From the NCBI GenBank assembly GCA_003952965.2, contig CM025851.1, positions 10,525,334-10,589,333 of the forward strand: 64,000 nucleotides of DNA, given 5' to 3'. Numbering within the stretch: the first letter of the stretch is position 1; each line of letters starts with the position of its first letter. Made by a program: the position numbers and the translations under genes. The notes beneath the pieces were generated by a model. It saw only the letters and a program-made list of their open reading frames with translations, searched no databases and was not told where the DNA came from. Below, piece after piece: positions 45,587 through 58,846 of this stretch. Origin of the DNA: Morella rubra (taxonomy: Eukaryota; Streptophyta; Magnoliopsida; Fagales; Myricaceae).

Positions 45587-48500
45587 ATGGCTTCGACTGC
45601 ATATAGAAATGGCACTCACAGGGGAAGCAGTAGCCTGAAGGTGGATCGGCCACTCCCAGCAGCGAACCTCAAATCTTCGTCGTTTAAATCCAGGCTTGCT
45701 CATTCGCCAGGATCCGTTCTCCGCCGCAGCAGCCCCGCCTCTTTCGCCTCCAAGGACAGCGACGGAGGTGACTTTCATTACATTCGCCGAATACGATCCA
45801 ACTCGTAACTTCTTATACTTACATTTTTGCGATTTCATTTTTTCATTAGCGTGATTTTTTGCATTAATGTAGTCCGAGGACTACGCGTGTATTGTTGTGC
45901 CTTTTTTTCTTCTATACATTGTCTTTTGTCCGAGTGTTTGAGATCGATGCAGTAGAATGTGTAGGAATTCGTTTAAACTGCGGAAGTTTTGAAGTATTCG
46001 AATATTGAGAAACACTGGCACCGACTTTAAAGCCGTTGTCGTTAATAGCTCCCATTTATTTACTGGTTTGACTTTAGGTTGTGGATTAGAGTTTTTATTT
46101 GCTATGTAAGTGCAAGTAGTAGAGTTCATTGCCATTGGGCCACGCCCTCCAGGTTTCTAGAATCAACTTATCTAACATTTTAGAAGTGCTAATGGTATTG
46201 AGCTCTCCTATTCTTGCTCCTTTTGTAGCCTTCGGTTCAGGTGGTAACTGTTCAACGTATATTTGTGTGTAAGAGTGTTATGTATAACTCTTATCTGTAT
46301 AAGTGCACATACACGTTAATGAAATGATGAACTTCATTATAATTTAAGTTTGTGTTTCTTCTGAACAGTGCCTGGAAGAGTGCGAGTGGCAGTAAGGCTG
46401 CGACCACGGAATGCTGAAGAATTAGCAGCGGATGCAGATTTTGCTGACTGTGTGGAGTTGCAGCCAGAGGTGCTCCTAGTGTCATTTTATTTACGATTTG
46501 TTGATTTTACATTGTCTTTTCCAATATTATCTTACACAAATGTTTTCTTTTTCATCTTCTTTCATTTTTCCGAACTTTTTGGTATTGTATTGCTTGTTTT
46601 GGTGCAATCATTCTGAGATTTTCTCTACCTCAGCTTAAAAGGTTGAAACTTCGGAAGAACAATTGGGATTCAGACACTTACGAGTTTGATGAGGTGCTTA
46701 CTGAATGTGCATCTCAGAAGCGTGTCTATGAAGTTGTCGCTAAGCCTGTTGTGGAGGTTTGTTATTTTTGGCGTAATATCTTTATTGTTGGGAGAACTAT
46801 CTTAAGGAAGCCTTTTTTTTTTTTTTTGCTTTCTTTCTTTCTTTTATGTTCATTGTAGCTGACTAGCTGATAGTGTGCCCTCGGATTTTGTAGAGTGTTC
46901 TGGATGGTTACAATGGCACCGTCATGGCTTATGGTCAGACTGGAACTGGGAAAACCTTTACTCTTGGAAGACTAGGAGAGGAAGATACATCTGATCGTGG
47001 CATCATGGTTCGTTCAATGGAGGATATCTTGGCAGATATTTCTCTCGAGGCTGATTCTATCTCAGTCTCGTATTTGCAGGTTGCTCTAGTTAATTTGCTG
47101 CCTAACATGATTTTATATTCACAATTCTTATTCTCCATTGATGATAATATATAATACTTGTGTTCAGATTCAACTCTTTAATTTCCTCCTGTTTAGAAAT
47201 TGAATGAAATTTGTTTTCTCAACTACAATGTATAGCTTTATATGGAGACTCTGCAAGACCTGCTTCATCCGGCAAATGATAACATCCCTATTGTGGAAGA
47301 TCCAAAAACTGGTGATGTTTCAGTACCTGGGGCAACTGTTGTAGAAATCAGAGACCAGCAAAGTTTTGTGGAGCTGCTAAGAATAGGGGAAACGCATCGA
47401 ATTGCTGCTAACACAAAATTGAATACAGAATCCTCTCGTAGTCATGCTATTCTAATGGTGAAACATATATATCATGCTCTTCCATTAACATTTCATGAGG
47501 TCCACGTTGGTAATTCTTTGCGGTGTTCTGTATTACTTAACAGAAATCTTGACTTGTCAGAGTTTCTTGGTGCAGGTACATGTTAAAAGGTCTGTCACAG
47601 AGGGAGATGATATCATTCCCAGTGAAAATGGTGACCACTCTCACTTGGTCAAACCTTCTAAGCCACTTGTTCGGAAGAGCAAGCTAGTTGTGGTAGATCT
47701 GGCGGGTTCAGAGCGTATCCTCAAGTCAGGTGCATACCCCCCTTATAACCTGTTTCAATGCTATGGTACATATTTATTTGTTTAACTAACTATCAAGTTC
47801 ATTGTTAGCTTCTTCTCAGCGACAAGCACATCTTGTGTGTATTCTTCCTAGTTCTAACAATTAGGCTAGTGGGTTACACAATGGGGTAGCCTTCCCCTTT
47901 TTTTTTTTTTTTTTTGGGAATGATTCAAAGGTTAACGTGTGTAATCCCAATTAATAGATGGGAATGGTGCTGAAGTTGTTATTGTGAGAGGGTTTTGTTT
48001 CAAAGCTTTTCTTGACTGACATGGAACAGGCCTCCACCTTCCAGCAGCAGGTGGCATCCTGTTTGCATTTGGTTGTGTAAAATTGGACATCCTACAACTT
48101 AGATGGCATCCATATCCATGAAGGCTTCACAAAGTTGGAGTCCAGTTTATGTTTGTTACTGAGACTTTTGACTTGAAGGCAGGGAAGAAACTAGGGGGGC
48201 CCAGTCCCTTCCAAAATCTGCAAGAAAAAGCTTCAGTGTGAAGTGTATTTTTACCTTTCTTGGCAGAATTCTTATTACATTTGGCCCCCCCTAGTCCCTT
48301 CCATAATCTGCAAGAGAAAGCTTCAGTGTGAAGTGTATTTTTACCATTCTTGGCAGAATTCTTGTTACATTTGATGCCCCCCCCCCCCCCCCCCCCCCCC
48401 CACAAAAAAAGAACTAGTTTCTGGCTTCGTCACTGCTTGTTGGTGTCTAAGATATATCGTGTGCAAAGCCATCGGAGACAGATTTTTGTGTGTCCAGTAG

Positions 48501-51500
48501 AACACTTCTTCTTGGCTACTTTAATTGTAGGGAAGCTTTTGCGGGACAGCGAGATGTAGAAAAATACTGAAAAAATAAGACTTGACGAGAACTTTTGTTT
48601 TAGATGGAAATCTCACTAGAGACTAGAATAAGTTTTTCAATTAACCTGTTTACACCAGCGGGATCAGCTCTCTGGATCTGAGTGAATTAATTGCTGATAG
48701 GAAGACATCTGTAGCTGGGGCCCTGTATATTTTTATGTTTGTGCATCCTTCATATCTCTGCCAAAGAAACAAAGCTTTGGAGATTACTAGTATGGAAATT
48801 TTATACTAGTTTATTGATTTGCTGAGGTTTAGAGTAGTTGTGGTTTCTGAATTAGAATTTATGCATATGGTCTTTAACTTGTTCTACAGTTCTTATGAGT
48901 AGTTGGAGAGGATTTTTCTTTAGCGTCCAGACTTATGACTTTGGAAATTCTTGACCTCCTTGTAGTCAATCCTGAAATGTTGTAGCACAGCAATTTTTGT
49001 TGTGTGCAAGTAATCCCCATCTCTGATTAGAGAATGTTTTGACATTGAATGCTTACTTACTCAATAGTGCACTCAATCGGTTTTACTGCCCCTATGTGGC
49101 TTTTGCTGATTAATTCTGATGCTTCTGTTTATGTGTTGGACTCATTAGTCAGAGAGTGACATTATTTATTTTCCTTTACTGCAGGGAGTGAGGGACATAT
49201 GTTAGAGGAAGCTAAGTCTATCAACCTCTCTCTTAGTGCATTAGGGAAATGCATAAATGCTCTAGCAGAGAATTGTGCTCATGTCCCAGTTCGTGATTCA
49301 AAGCTAACAAGGTTGCTTAGAGATTCTTTTGGAGGTGATGTCTTTTGTGTTAATGTCCCATGTGCCCTGGCTTCGATTTCAAATTAGTATATGAGATGCT
49401 AGCCGTGATTAAGACATGCAGATGCTGAACCATATAATATTGTGAACATTTTGCTTTAATACTTAATCCGTCTCAGCCCTTCTCTGGTATACATGCAAAT
49501 ATTTATCTTCATTCCGTATTCTTTCTACACTTTTTCTGGCACATTGAGGCTAATTACAGATCTAGACATTATGTCTGCTTCACATTGGTTTTTGTTTCAC
49601 AGGCACGGCAAGGACATCATTAATTGTGACTATTGGCCCATCCCCACGCCATCGAGGAGAGACTGCAAGTACCATACTGTTCGGACAAAGGGTTAGTTCT
49701 TATATTTAGAAGCCTTCAAAGACTTAGCTTTAAAGCGTCAAATATACGCAATTTACTCAATACTAGTTGTAACTTACAACAGACAGAATACACATGTATT
49801 TACCCCGTTATAATGTTAAAATTTTTTTTCTTCTTATATCTTTCTTGTCAGCTTGTTTTTCACTTTGTTGCTAACCCTTCCTAGTAGTTATCCTAAGTAT
49901 GAGTGGAAAATTAAATGACTGCATGAGTAATTATTTGATTTGTTATCCATCACAGGCTATGAAGGTAGAGAATATGTTGAAAATAAAGGAGGAATTTGAT
50001 TACAAAAGTTTGTCTAGGAAGCTTGAAGTACAACTGGATAAGCTCATTGCAGAAAATGAAAGGCAGCGGAAAGCTTTTGAGGATGAAGTTGAAAGATTAA
50101 ATGTAGAAGCACAAAACCGAATCTCTGAGGTTGAGAGAAGCTTTGCAGATGCATTAGAGGTTTGTTCAACTATTTTTTTCATCTATATGTTATCAAAATA
50201 AGGTTCAGCAACCCTAAATTCTAGCTAGGGTACGTCAACTAATTTTCTATAGTACCAGGGGCTCTAGGATATTATCTTAGCCCTAGTTTGTAATCTTGTG
50301 ATCTATTGTATAGATTAGATAGGATAAGCTTATCTTGTCTAGTTAGTTACCAAGTTATTAGCTAGTTTATAATATTATCTTAGGAAATTCAAATTTCAAA
50401 TTGAATATCCTATTGTAATCGGGTTGTAACCCAATTTGTGCATAAATTCAAATGAAGTATCTCAATCGGTCAAATTATTGTTATATTTATATGTCAGTGT
50501 GGTGTGCATAGGAAATTTGACATAATATTTATACAGCAGAAGCAACAGCTGTTGATGGTTCTAGATCCGTTTGAATGTGTTGACAATGCCTGGTGCTAGA
50601 CCAAACTAGCTGTTATTTTGGGAGCCTATTCACAGCCTTGATGGATGAAATTCTTGTATTTTGAAGTATTTGTTTATTAATAGTTGCCATGCAGGGGGGG
50701 GCATAAAAATTCTGAAGAAAGGAAGCCAACCTAGACCATTTTCCCTTGCCTTCTCTGCAGTTATAATTGCAAAATTCCTGGAGTCATTATTTTATCTTTC
50801 ATCTTTTTCGTTGGCAATGTGTTTCAGTATAGTGGTTTTTTTTTCTTTTCTTTTCTCTAGAATGAGAGGCGAAAATGCCAGATGGATTATATGGAATCAG
50901 TCAAGCAGCTGGAGGAGAAGTTGGTGTTAAATCAGCAAAAGCATGATCGCGATGGTAAATCTACTGGACAGGTACTCCCTTTCATGCAACACCCTTTTTG
51001 CTATGTTCTCTTGAAAGAGGTGTCTTGTGTCCTTGCTGGACGCATTTGTATATCTCAGACTGTCTGCCGATCCAAATATCTTTTTCGGGGTGATGCATTG
51101 GTCTCATTTTTGCCTTAAGGTTTTCTGTTGGTGGGTAGCAGTGAGTGTCTGGTCATTAGCTTGTTTAACTTCATTTACGCAGCATAAAGTTATAAACTTA
51201 CTATGACAATGGGTGTAGAGTTCTGTACATCTAAATGGGCTGGCACTTATTAAAATCAGTTCTGTTCAATGTAATCTCTAACTTTATCCATATTAGAGTA
51301 TAACCTATTGTAGAGTGATCATATTGTGCTTTCATTTTGTCCATTAAGCAGGAGAATGGGCTTTCTGTATCTGAGGAAGTTTTAGAAATGAAAAAATTGC
51401 TCGAAAAGGAAATTAAACTAAGAAAGGCAGCTGAAGAAGAGGTAAAAACCCTTAAAAGTCAACAAGGGCAACATATGCAGTCAGAGGTATGCTGTTTGCC

Positions 51501-54500
51501 TGGATTATAGAGTTTGTTCTGAACAGCATCATCTGAATTTTTTCGACTTGCAAGCATGTGATCAGTTGTATATGGGGGTTTCTCTTGGTGTAGGTAGGTG
51601 GAGATGCAGAAGTTTTGAAGCTTGGGAAAACTCTAGAGGATGAGGCTCATGAGAAGAAGAAACTTGAAGAAGAAATAATAATTCTGCGAAGTCAGTTGTT
51701 GCAATTGACTTTTGAAGCTGATCAGGTATTTGATTATAGAAGTTATGTATATCCTTCAGGCTTGATGCAATTTCATCTGTAGTATAGTGATTCCATGATG
51801 CCCCTTCCTTTTAACTCCATTGGGAAGGTATTTGATATTTCTAACTCTCCACATCATATAAAAGCTAGAGAGATTTGTGGCTTGTATGAATGCTGGGGGT
51901 TTATAACCAGTTGAGACCTGAAGGGGGAGAACATCAGGAAGTGCTCACTAAATTTTTCCACATATCTGCTTCATACATGGAAATTTTGAGGGGAAAAAGA
52001 GCCTATTTGTGTCACAAACTCCCTTGTTTAGCAGAGCAAATGGGTTGGATTATTAGTGACAACAGTTGCAACTATTCTTGTCCCTCTTAAGTGATTCCTG
52101 TAATACGTGTGTTTTGGAAAGTTTTAATTATATATGCTTCTGTTTTATGTTTACAGATGAAAAGGTGTCTTGACAGAGGGGGCTCTAGAAATGCATTTAC
52201 TGGTCTAGATTCTTCCATATCTCCATTTAGGCATCCCCAACCCAAGGACTCTGGGAATGAGCAGAAGGCATCAATTGCAACACTCTTTGAGCAAGGTAAT
52301 AGGAGAATTTCTGAAATTTAGTTTCAATTGGGCCTTGTATATTATCTAATATTTTTTCTGTCAACTAATTTGATAGTTGGATTGCAAAAGATCTTGGCAC
52401 TGCTCGAATCCGAAGATGCCAATGTACGGATTCATGCTGTGAAAGTGGTGGCCAACCTAGCAGCTGAAGGTGGGTAATTTCCTTCTGGGCCTCTTTTCCT
52501 TGGTAGACATTTCCCCACAAGCACTATGCATTTTATGTTGTATAACAACCAAAATCTTGAGTGAACTTTGTTGAGCTTCATTTGCAGAACTAACTCATAT
52601 ATGGTCGGTAGTGATCTTTACTTTGTTTTGTTGGACTCGGTAGAAGGTTCCCTATGGTGGTTAACAGGTAGATTAGTGGCGTACAAGTGCAATTTGACGG
52701 TAGGTTAGATTTTCTACTGTTCTCGATTTTATTTTATTTTTTAAGTGAATTCTTGGCGAGGTTCTGGAGAGTGTCCTGACGATTTTTTTTCTTTTCAACT
52801 GTTCATGATTATTCCCCAGTGTATTACTGTCTTTATTGTTCCATGAAGTGATAACAGTGTCCTGACTGCAGTGCTCTAAAGTTGTATCCATTCATTGAGA
52901 AGTTTTTCTAGTCAATTCTTCTTGAAAAAGAAATGGTTAACATGTGCAAATACAGTTGGAGTCACTTTCTAATTTTCATTTTCCAGAGATCCGGTTTACT
53001 ATTCTATAGTGCTACTGCATTGAGCCATAATTTCCAAGTGGACACACATGCACATTTTTGTGTTTTTAGTTTTTAGGGTGTGTTGCTTACATCTTCTAAT
53101 GTTATTTATGCGAGGAACTTAGAATCATCTCACAGTCCTTGGAAATCATCTCTAAATGCTTAAGTGATTTTATGTCTTTGCAGACTACTTTTTTCTTAGA
53201 TGCATTTCCTCTTGTGGCCTTGTTGTAATTTGTTCTTAGAAATGATTTGTGCTCTCAATGCAAAAAGCAGACGCAAACCAGAAAAAGATTGTTGACGCTG
53301 GGGGTCTCTCTTCCTTGCTGATGCTGCTTAGAAGCTTTGAGGATGAAACTGTTCGTAGAGTAGCAGCTGGTGCAATTGCGAATCTTGCAATGAACGGTAC
53401 TTCCGTGTTTATATTTTTTTCTATATGTTTGAGAGGGCTGGAGCTCTGTTCTTTAGTATGAGCTTTATACAATTGAGTTGAGAGTCATTCACTTGCGATG
53501 CTGTTTTTATGTTGCTTCCTTTCTGGCATAGTAGAAGCCAATCAGGAACTTATAATGGCTCAAGGAGGTATTAGTCTTCTATCAATGACAGCAGCTGATG
53601 CTGAGGATCCTCAAACCCTACGCATGGTTGCTGGAGCTATAGCTAATCTATGTGGCAATGGTATGTTGAATTTATTTTTATGTTATTTCCTTTGCTATGT
53701 TTTTGGCCATTCACACCATTATCTTGTGGGAAGTATCTGTTCAGTAATTGAAAGGATTCTTAGGCACTACATCAATCCGGAAGCGCATCTAGTCTAGAAC
53801 CTTTGCTGTGTTACATGCTTTCTGCATCACTCATTGTCTCTTCTATTTCTCTCAAATCACTTACTGATAATTATATCTGATGGAGGAGATCCGGTCGTTA
53901 TTAATAGCTTTGAATGAAGAATGTTATCTGCAATTCTTTGACCTCTTTTTCAGCTGAAATTTGTTAAGAAGAGGAAACATGGTCCAAAAAATCGGCAAAT
54001 GTATGTTAAGTTGATCTTGTTGACATGCATTGGCTCCTATATAAGCTTGCATAGAAGATTGTATGTCCATTCTTTGGTAGTATTGTATGTGTTTGAATTT
54101 TTTGTCCTCTCATTTTTCAGTATGCTTGTTTCTTCAATTTGAGTCGTGCTTTGTTGATGTTTATTTTCCATTTCTACTTTCCCCACCCTCTTCAACTTAT
54201 AGATAAGCTACGGTCGAAGCTGAGGTCTGAAGGTAGTATTAAGGCCTTGCTAGGAATTGTGAGATGTGGGCATCCTGATGTTCTTTCTCAAGTTGCCCGT
54301 GGAATTGCCAACTTTGCAAAATGCGAGTCTCGAGCCACTACCCAAGGTAGGTGCCTCAATCAATCTAACAAAGGTCATTTTTATTTCTTGACCAGTGATG
54401 ATTCTGGAGTTTGTCTTCTTGCCACCTATAAAAGTGGTAATTGAAGCGGTTCAATATTGAAGCTGGTTGATGCTAAGTAAATTGTGGTTATAGAATATAG

Positions 54501-55204
54501 GTTGCTCATTGGTTGTCCAAAAATGAATAATCAAATGCTTGAATGAATTTGTAATGATTCAGTTTCTGTAGCCAATTTGTAGTTTTGGGTATGTGCTGAG
54601 GCCATTTCTACGAGTCCCACAAAATTCTAACGCTGTAGTTTAATCAATATGTTTGTGATTTGTAGCAGCATTTTGTGTTCTTTAACATTGTTAAATAGAT
54701 CTAAATAGATCGTGTATGGCATCTGCCATAGAACATTGCATCCACATGAAATAGGCATTGCAAGTGTTCTGTTAGTGTCAAAGACTTTCTACTATGTGTA
54801 ACTCAATTGATATGGTGCCTCGTTGTAGGGATAAATAGCGGCAGATCTCTTTTGATAGAAGAGGGTGCACTTCCATGGATTGTGCAAAACGCTAATAGTG
54901 AAGCTGCACCAATCAGGCGTCATGTTGAGCTTGCTCTCTGTCACTTGGCACAACATGGTACATGAACTTCCCTTTTTTCTCATTGACCAACTTAGATATC
55001 TATGCCTTGTTCCTTTTAAAAGTGTTTATTTTTTAAATTGCAGAAGTAAATGCAAAGGACATGATTAGTGGAGGTGCCCTCTGGGAGCTAGTTCGTATCT
55101 CGCGTGATTGCTCCCGAGAGGACATAAGGAGTCTTGCCCGTAGGACATTAAATTCCAGCCCCACTTTCCGATCTGAAATGCGACGGTTACGGATAGATTA
55201 TTGA
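45587..55204 (+). CDS. ARK2: Armadillo-repeat kinesin, ARK2-like
   Basis: Nineteen exons: 45587-45767, 46369-46469, 46634-46756, 46894-47079, 47236-47457, 47576-47729, 49185-49334, 49603-49691, 49956-50159, 50861-50971, 51352-51486, 51594-51725, 52157-52295, 52377-52469, 53271-53396, 53535-53660, 54203-54346, 54829-54957, 55044-55204; 901 residues. An N-terminal kinesin motor starts at about 61 ([15 protein letters not shown]) with P-loop GQTGTGKT (149-156), switch I NTESSRSH and switch [12 protein letters not shown] coiled coil follows (about 400-640), then C-terminal armadillo repeats (about 645-901; [38 protein letters not shown]). This motor-coil-ARM layout is unique to plant ARK kinesins, which move to or act at microtubule plus ends; ARK2 affects root growth. 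Intron 15 ends in TAGTAG, so the acceptor may be 53532 or 53535; the second matches the family better. Confidence 0.93.
48203..48382. repeat. 90-bp tandem duplication in ARK2 intron 6
   Basis: Copies at 48203-48292 and 48293-48382 both begin AGTCCCTTCCA and share GCTTCAGTGTGAAGTGTATT and the TTGGCAGAATTCTT run with a few differences. The second copy runs into a poly-C tract. Confidence 0.9.
48377..48401. repeat. Poly-C run of about 25 in ARK2 intron 6
   Basis: A homopolymer of C followed by ACAAAAAAA. Its length should not be trusted without reads. Confidence 0.9.
50240..50530 (+). mobile_element. Possible LTR remnant in ARK2 intron 9
   Basis: The stretch contains GATTAGATAGGATAAGCTTA, TATTAGCTAGTTTATAATAT and TTGTAATCGGGTTGTAACCC, which has the look of the end of a plant LTR. 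No TG...CA borders or 5-bp duplication could be fixed, so this is only a hint. Confidence 0.25.
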
Positions 55205-57412
55205 TCATTAGAATAATGGACTTCTCTGGTTCATTATCTCATATCTAGGTGGTGAGTGTGATCTTGGATAGACGTAGTTGAGTTCGGGATCTTACTCCCT
55301 TACCATAAGGGGCACCCGATGAGATGGTACCAGTCCAATTTTGTGCAAAGGTGGGTAGGGCTTGTGATCCATGCTCTCAGCGTCTTTATGGAAAAGAAAA
55401 CGGATAAAAACACAAAAAAGGAGGAAGGAGAAAATATTATTGCTGAACCATCCAGTCAAATTCGTGCCATCTTCAGTTCTCTGAAGTAGGACCGACGCAT
55501 GTCCGGCTCACATGTTTCAATGCTGTATAAATTGATCTTCATTGGCAATGAAAATCATCATTCTTTATTTTCTTATACTCTCGCAAGGGAAATCGGATTA
55601 GGATCCACTTTAATGTTGTAGGCTGCTCGAACAATTAATACGCATGGAATATCGTAGAGCTCAAATGTTGCTGACTTGTGTCTGTCTTTCTCTTAATTGA
55701 ATTGATAATTTAATTTGAATAACAAATTGAAGAGAATTTTGGAATATAAAAATCATTCTTTAATTCCACAGTTTATACCCATTGGAATGTTCGAGAAAGG
55801 TTTCAGGGGTTTTAAGCGTCTTATGTTTCCCTACCCTGTCTCTATATTTTCCTCTCTGCTTCCCCCGAAAAAAAAAGCTCTTAACGATATGGGTTGACTC
55901 TTGCAAGCTCCATTGCCACTGGGGTCTAAGACAGGAGACTTGCCGCCTGCAATTTAACTATAAAGCTGCGTAGATCATCACACACGCTGCCTTGTGGCCT
56001 AGAAGTCGAAATTCTCGATTAAGGTGGGAAAGTAATCACCGTTCGGAGTAATACCTATAAAGGAACTCCACTGGATTCCACTACGCGGGCCTCATGCATG
56101 AAAGGACTAAGGTAGGGGGTTTTCCAATAACCATTGTGGCAGAGCCCATGGATAAGAGCTCCAACGCTCATTCAGTATATTAATAAGTGAGCTATAATAC
56201 TAGCCCTACCTCGTATTATTATTCATTGGAAGGGATTTCCAAAAGCAAGCAATTCTGTTCGAAAAAAAGTTATGGAGAGTTCACTGCACGTGGGATTAGT
56301 TTAGTGTGTTGCTTTTCTCGCACTAAACTGAATTTGCTTTCTTTGTCCTCAAGACTAGAGCCGTCTTTTAGGATCACCATTGATGGGATAACACGTGGAC
56401 TAGTTTATTCAGTCGAAGAGTTATGGGACTAAGATGGTTCATGACATGGAAGTCATCTCAATACCCATTAGATATATAAATCATATCTTTGCAATTTTCA
56501 ATCCCATTTGCATGGTGCAATTTGGTAAAAAAATAAATATAATAGGTAAACTTTATTGTAAAGCTCATGTCGTTGAAATTTACATTGATTACATTTAATA
56601 GTTTGGGATTCATTTATTGTGCTATGCAATTCGTATAGTAAATTAGAGAGGATCATAATCTATTAGATATGACCGGTGGTTGGTTCAGACAACCTCTGTA
56701 AAGAACTTTTTGTGAGGGCTAGCTCCAACTGTACCATAATAAGTAGAAAATATATTAAGGCAGTCATATAGAGATGTCGCAATAGGCTTTAACATCGTTT
56801 AAACTATAGTTATCATAACATAACTTTGTTGTGTTTTTATAATTACATTTTCAGGTTAGCTCCAAAACTTTTGCCTAGCCCTTGTATAGGTGTTGCTTTT
56901 CCGTTACCTATAAAATAGGCATAAGCAGAAAAGCCTTGTACAATAGGTGGCTTAAATAGTTAACTTTGTATTCGATCTGAATTTTTAATGGCTTCCTTAT
57001 TTATTTATTTTTGTAACTTATTAATTCTCTATAATCTACAAATTGTTAATTAATTAGCCATGCCAAGAAAAGCAAATTAATTACTCGGGTATTAATTATG
57101 CGTTACAATGAAGATCAGCCAGGTTTTAAGGTTACTTTGTGATGATTCTGATTGACCCTTCAACAAATCTTGGGAAATAGCCAACAAACATCCATTGGAA
57201 ATCATTTTCTTTGCTTGTTCCTCTTATGTCATTTAGTTGTTGTCTTATTAATTAACTACACGAGAGAAAAAATTATTTATAAGGAAGTACAAGAAACCTA
57301 AATAATATATATTCGATCGTGGAAGAGATTATTATAATCTTCAAGGGGTGCCTACGCATATATAGTACTGACTACGCATGATATTATAAAGAGTCTCTGG
57401 TTATAATTATAG

Positions 57413-57531
57413 CTTATGAAGTCTTGGGAAGAGTACGAACCTATCTTAACCATAATCCTGTACGACATGTACAAATCGGGGATTATAGTTAAGCTAGGTT
57501 GACAGAAGTCTTTCCAAATATTCTTCATAAG
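57413..57531. ncRNA. Candidate 119-nt foldback (possible miRNA precursor)
   Basis: The outer stem CTTATGAAG (57413-57421) pairs perfectly with CTTCATAAG (57523-57531). Nearer the loop, 57438-57458 pairs with 57480-57500 over 21 nt with two mismatches. Between them are partly paired segments (GGGAAGA against TCTTTCC). The terminal loop is short and contains TGTAC...GTACA. A 21-nt near-perfect arm in an otherwise unstructured gap is what a plant MIRNA precursor looks like. Neither arm matches a miRNA family I know, and a small foldback transposon is possible. Confidence 0.4.
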
Positions 57532-58798
57532 ATACGACAGACTGATCCATTTGGTCTCTGTGAAATGCCAGTAATTCTAGAATATATAGGACCAAAAAAG
57601 ACCTAAACTGTTGTCATTTGTTAATTACAAGGGAGAAATATGTATTATAGATACGTGTTCGTACATGCTAATTATAATTATTAGTTCACTGTGATGCGAC
57701 ATGTTTTTGTTTTTTATTTCGGGTTCCTTATCCGGCACTTCAATGTTCAAGGAAGAAGGCTGGCTAGGAAAAAAATGCCATATTTATCTCATGTTGCCAA
57801 TTCTTCACTGTCGATCGACAATCATGTCTTCCCTTCATGCACAACCCCAACCACCAACACGCAGTAAGCCTTCGTGAAGATAATCAGTTTAATCCTGGAG
57901 TCTCCGAAAATACTACAATCGATCCCACGCCTGAAATTCTATATGCATAAGAATCGTACTCCAACTATGAAGCTAATACCAGCCAAATTCAATTATATAT
58001 ACAGTGTTAAACGTACCGGCTGAGTCATTATCATGGTAACACGTACCCATTATATGCAACGAAGGGAAGATGAAGATCAGACGCACAGATTAATGCATGG
58101 TTAGTTTATATTGAGTGGGGCCGTCCAACGTACGTACAGAGGAAGAAGCATATAAATGTAATGGTATTAAAGCCTAAAAAGGCGAAGTAATTAACAAGGT
58201 CCATGAAGAATAATTCTCGATAGGGAAAAGTAGATCGTACTACTTTCCTTAAGAGTTGTTTGCACCTCCCAAAGTAGTGTGCTGGTATTGGTAGTAGCAG
58301 GCTAGCTCGCAGCCATGTCTGGGGTACAGTATCCTACAATTATTACCATTTAAGGTTGTACTCAACTATATATGGAGCTGAAGTAAACAGTACGATATCA
58401 GTAATTATCACGCTAGAGGTGGGTGAGACCAAATTAGTCGGGAAAGGAAAGTCTAGCATACATAATCTCTAGATGTAGAAGATTAAAATTAAATGCTCAA
58501 TACAGCGAAGGAAAATGTAATTGAGCACACTGATTTTGGACCACATGTACACAGAAAAAACGGGGAAAAGATCAAACGACTCGATCGAGGGAAGCGAAGG
58601 AATCTGTGATTAGATGAAGCATGGCTGTTGGTTGATGTTTAAGGTTCCAAATGTTGACCTGTGGTGTCCACTGGATCATGGTTCAAGAGACACAACCTTT
58701 TGATCGAAGGGTAATTATGTTTCTTGCCAAATGTTAGGTCGATCGCATCTGAAAAGATACAACTCTCTCAAAAGCCAAGGCCACACATATAAATAGGT

Positions 58799-58846
58799 GT
58801 GACCGAGTGGCTGCAAGGGGTATTGAAAAACTCCCTGTGCGGTCAC
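58799..58846. repeat. 48-nt inverted repeat, function unknown
   Basis: GTGACCG and CGGTCAC form a perfect 7-bp outer stem and AGGGG/CTCCCT a partial inner one. It contains a CCGAGTGGCTG motif reminiscent of a tRNA D arm, but no cloverleaf can be made. Confidence 0.45.

Noticed and set aside
58799..58846. A tRNA gene
   Set aside because: A D-arm-like motif and a 7-bp closing stem are present, but there is no T arm with GGTTCGA and no anticodon stem of the right size.
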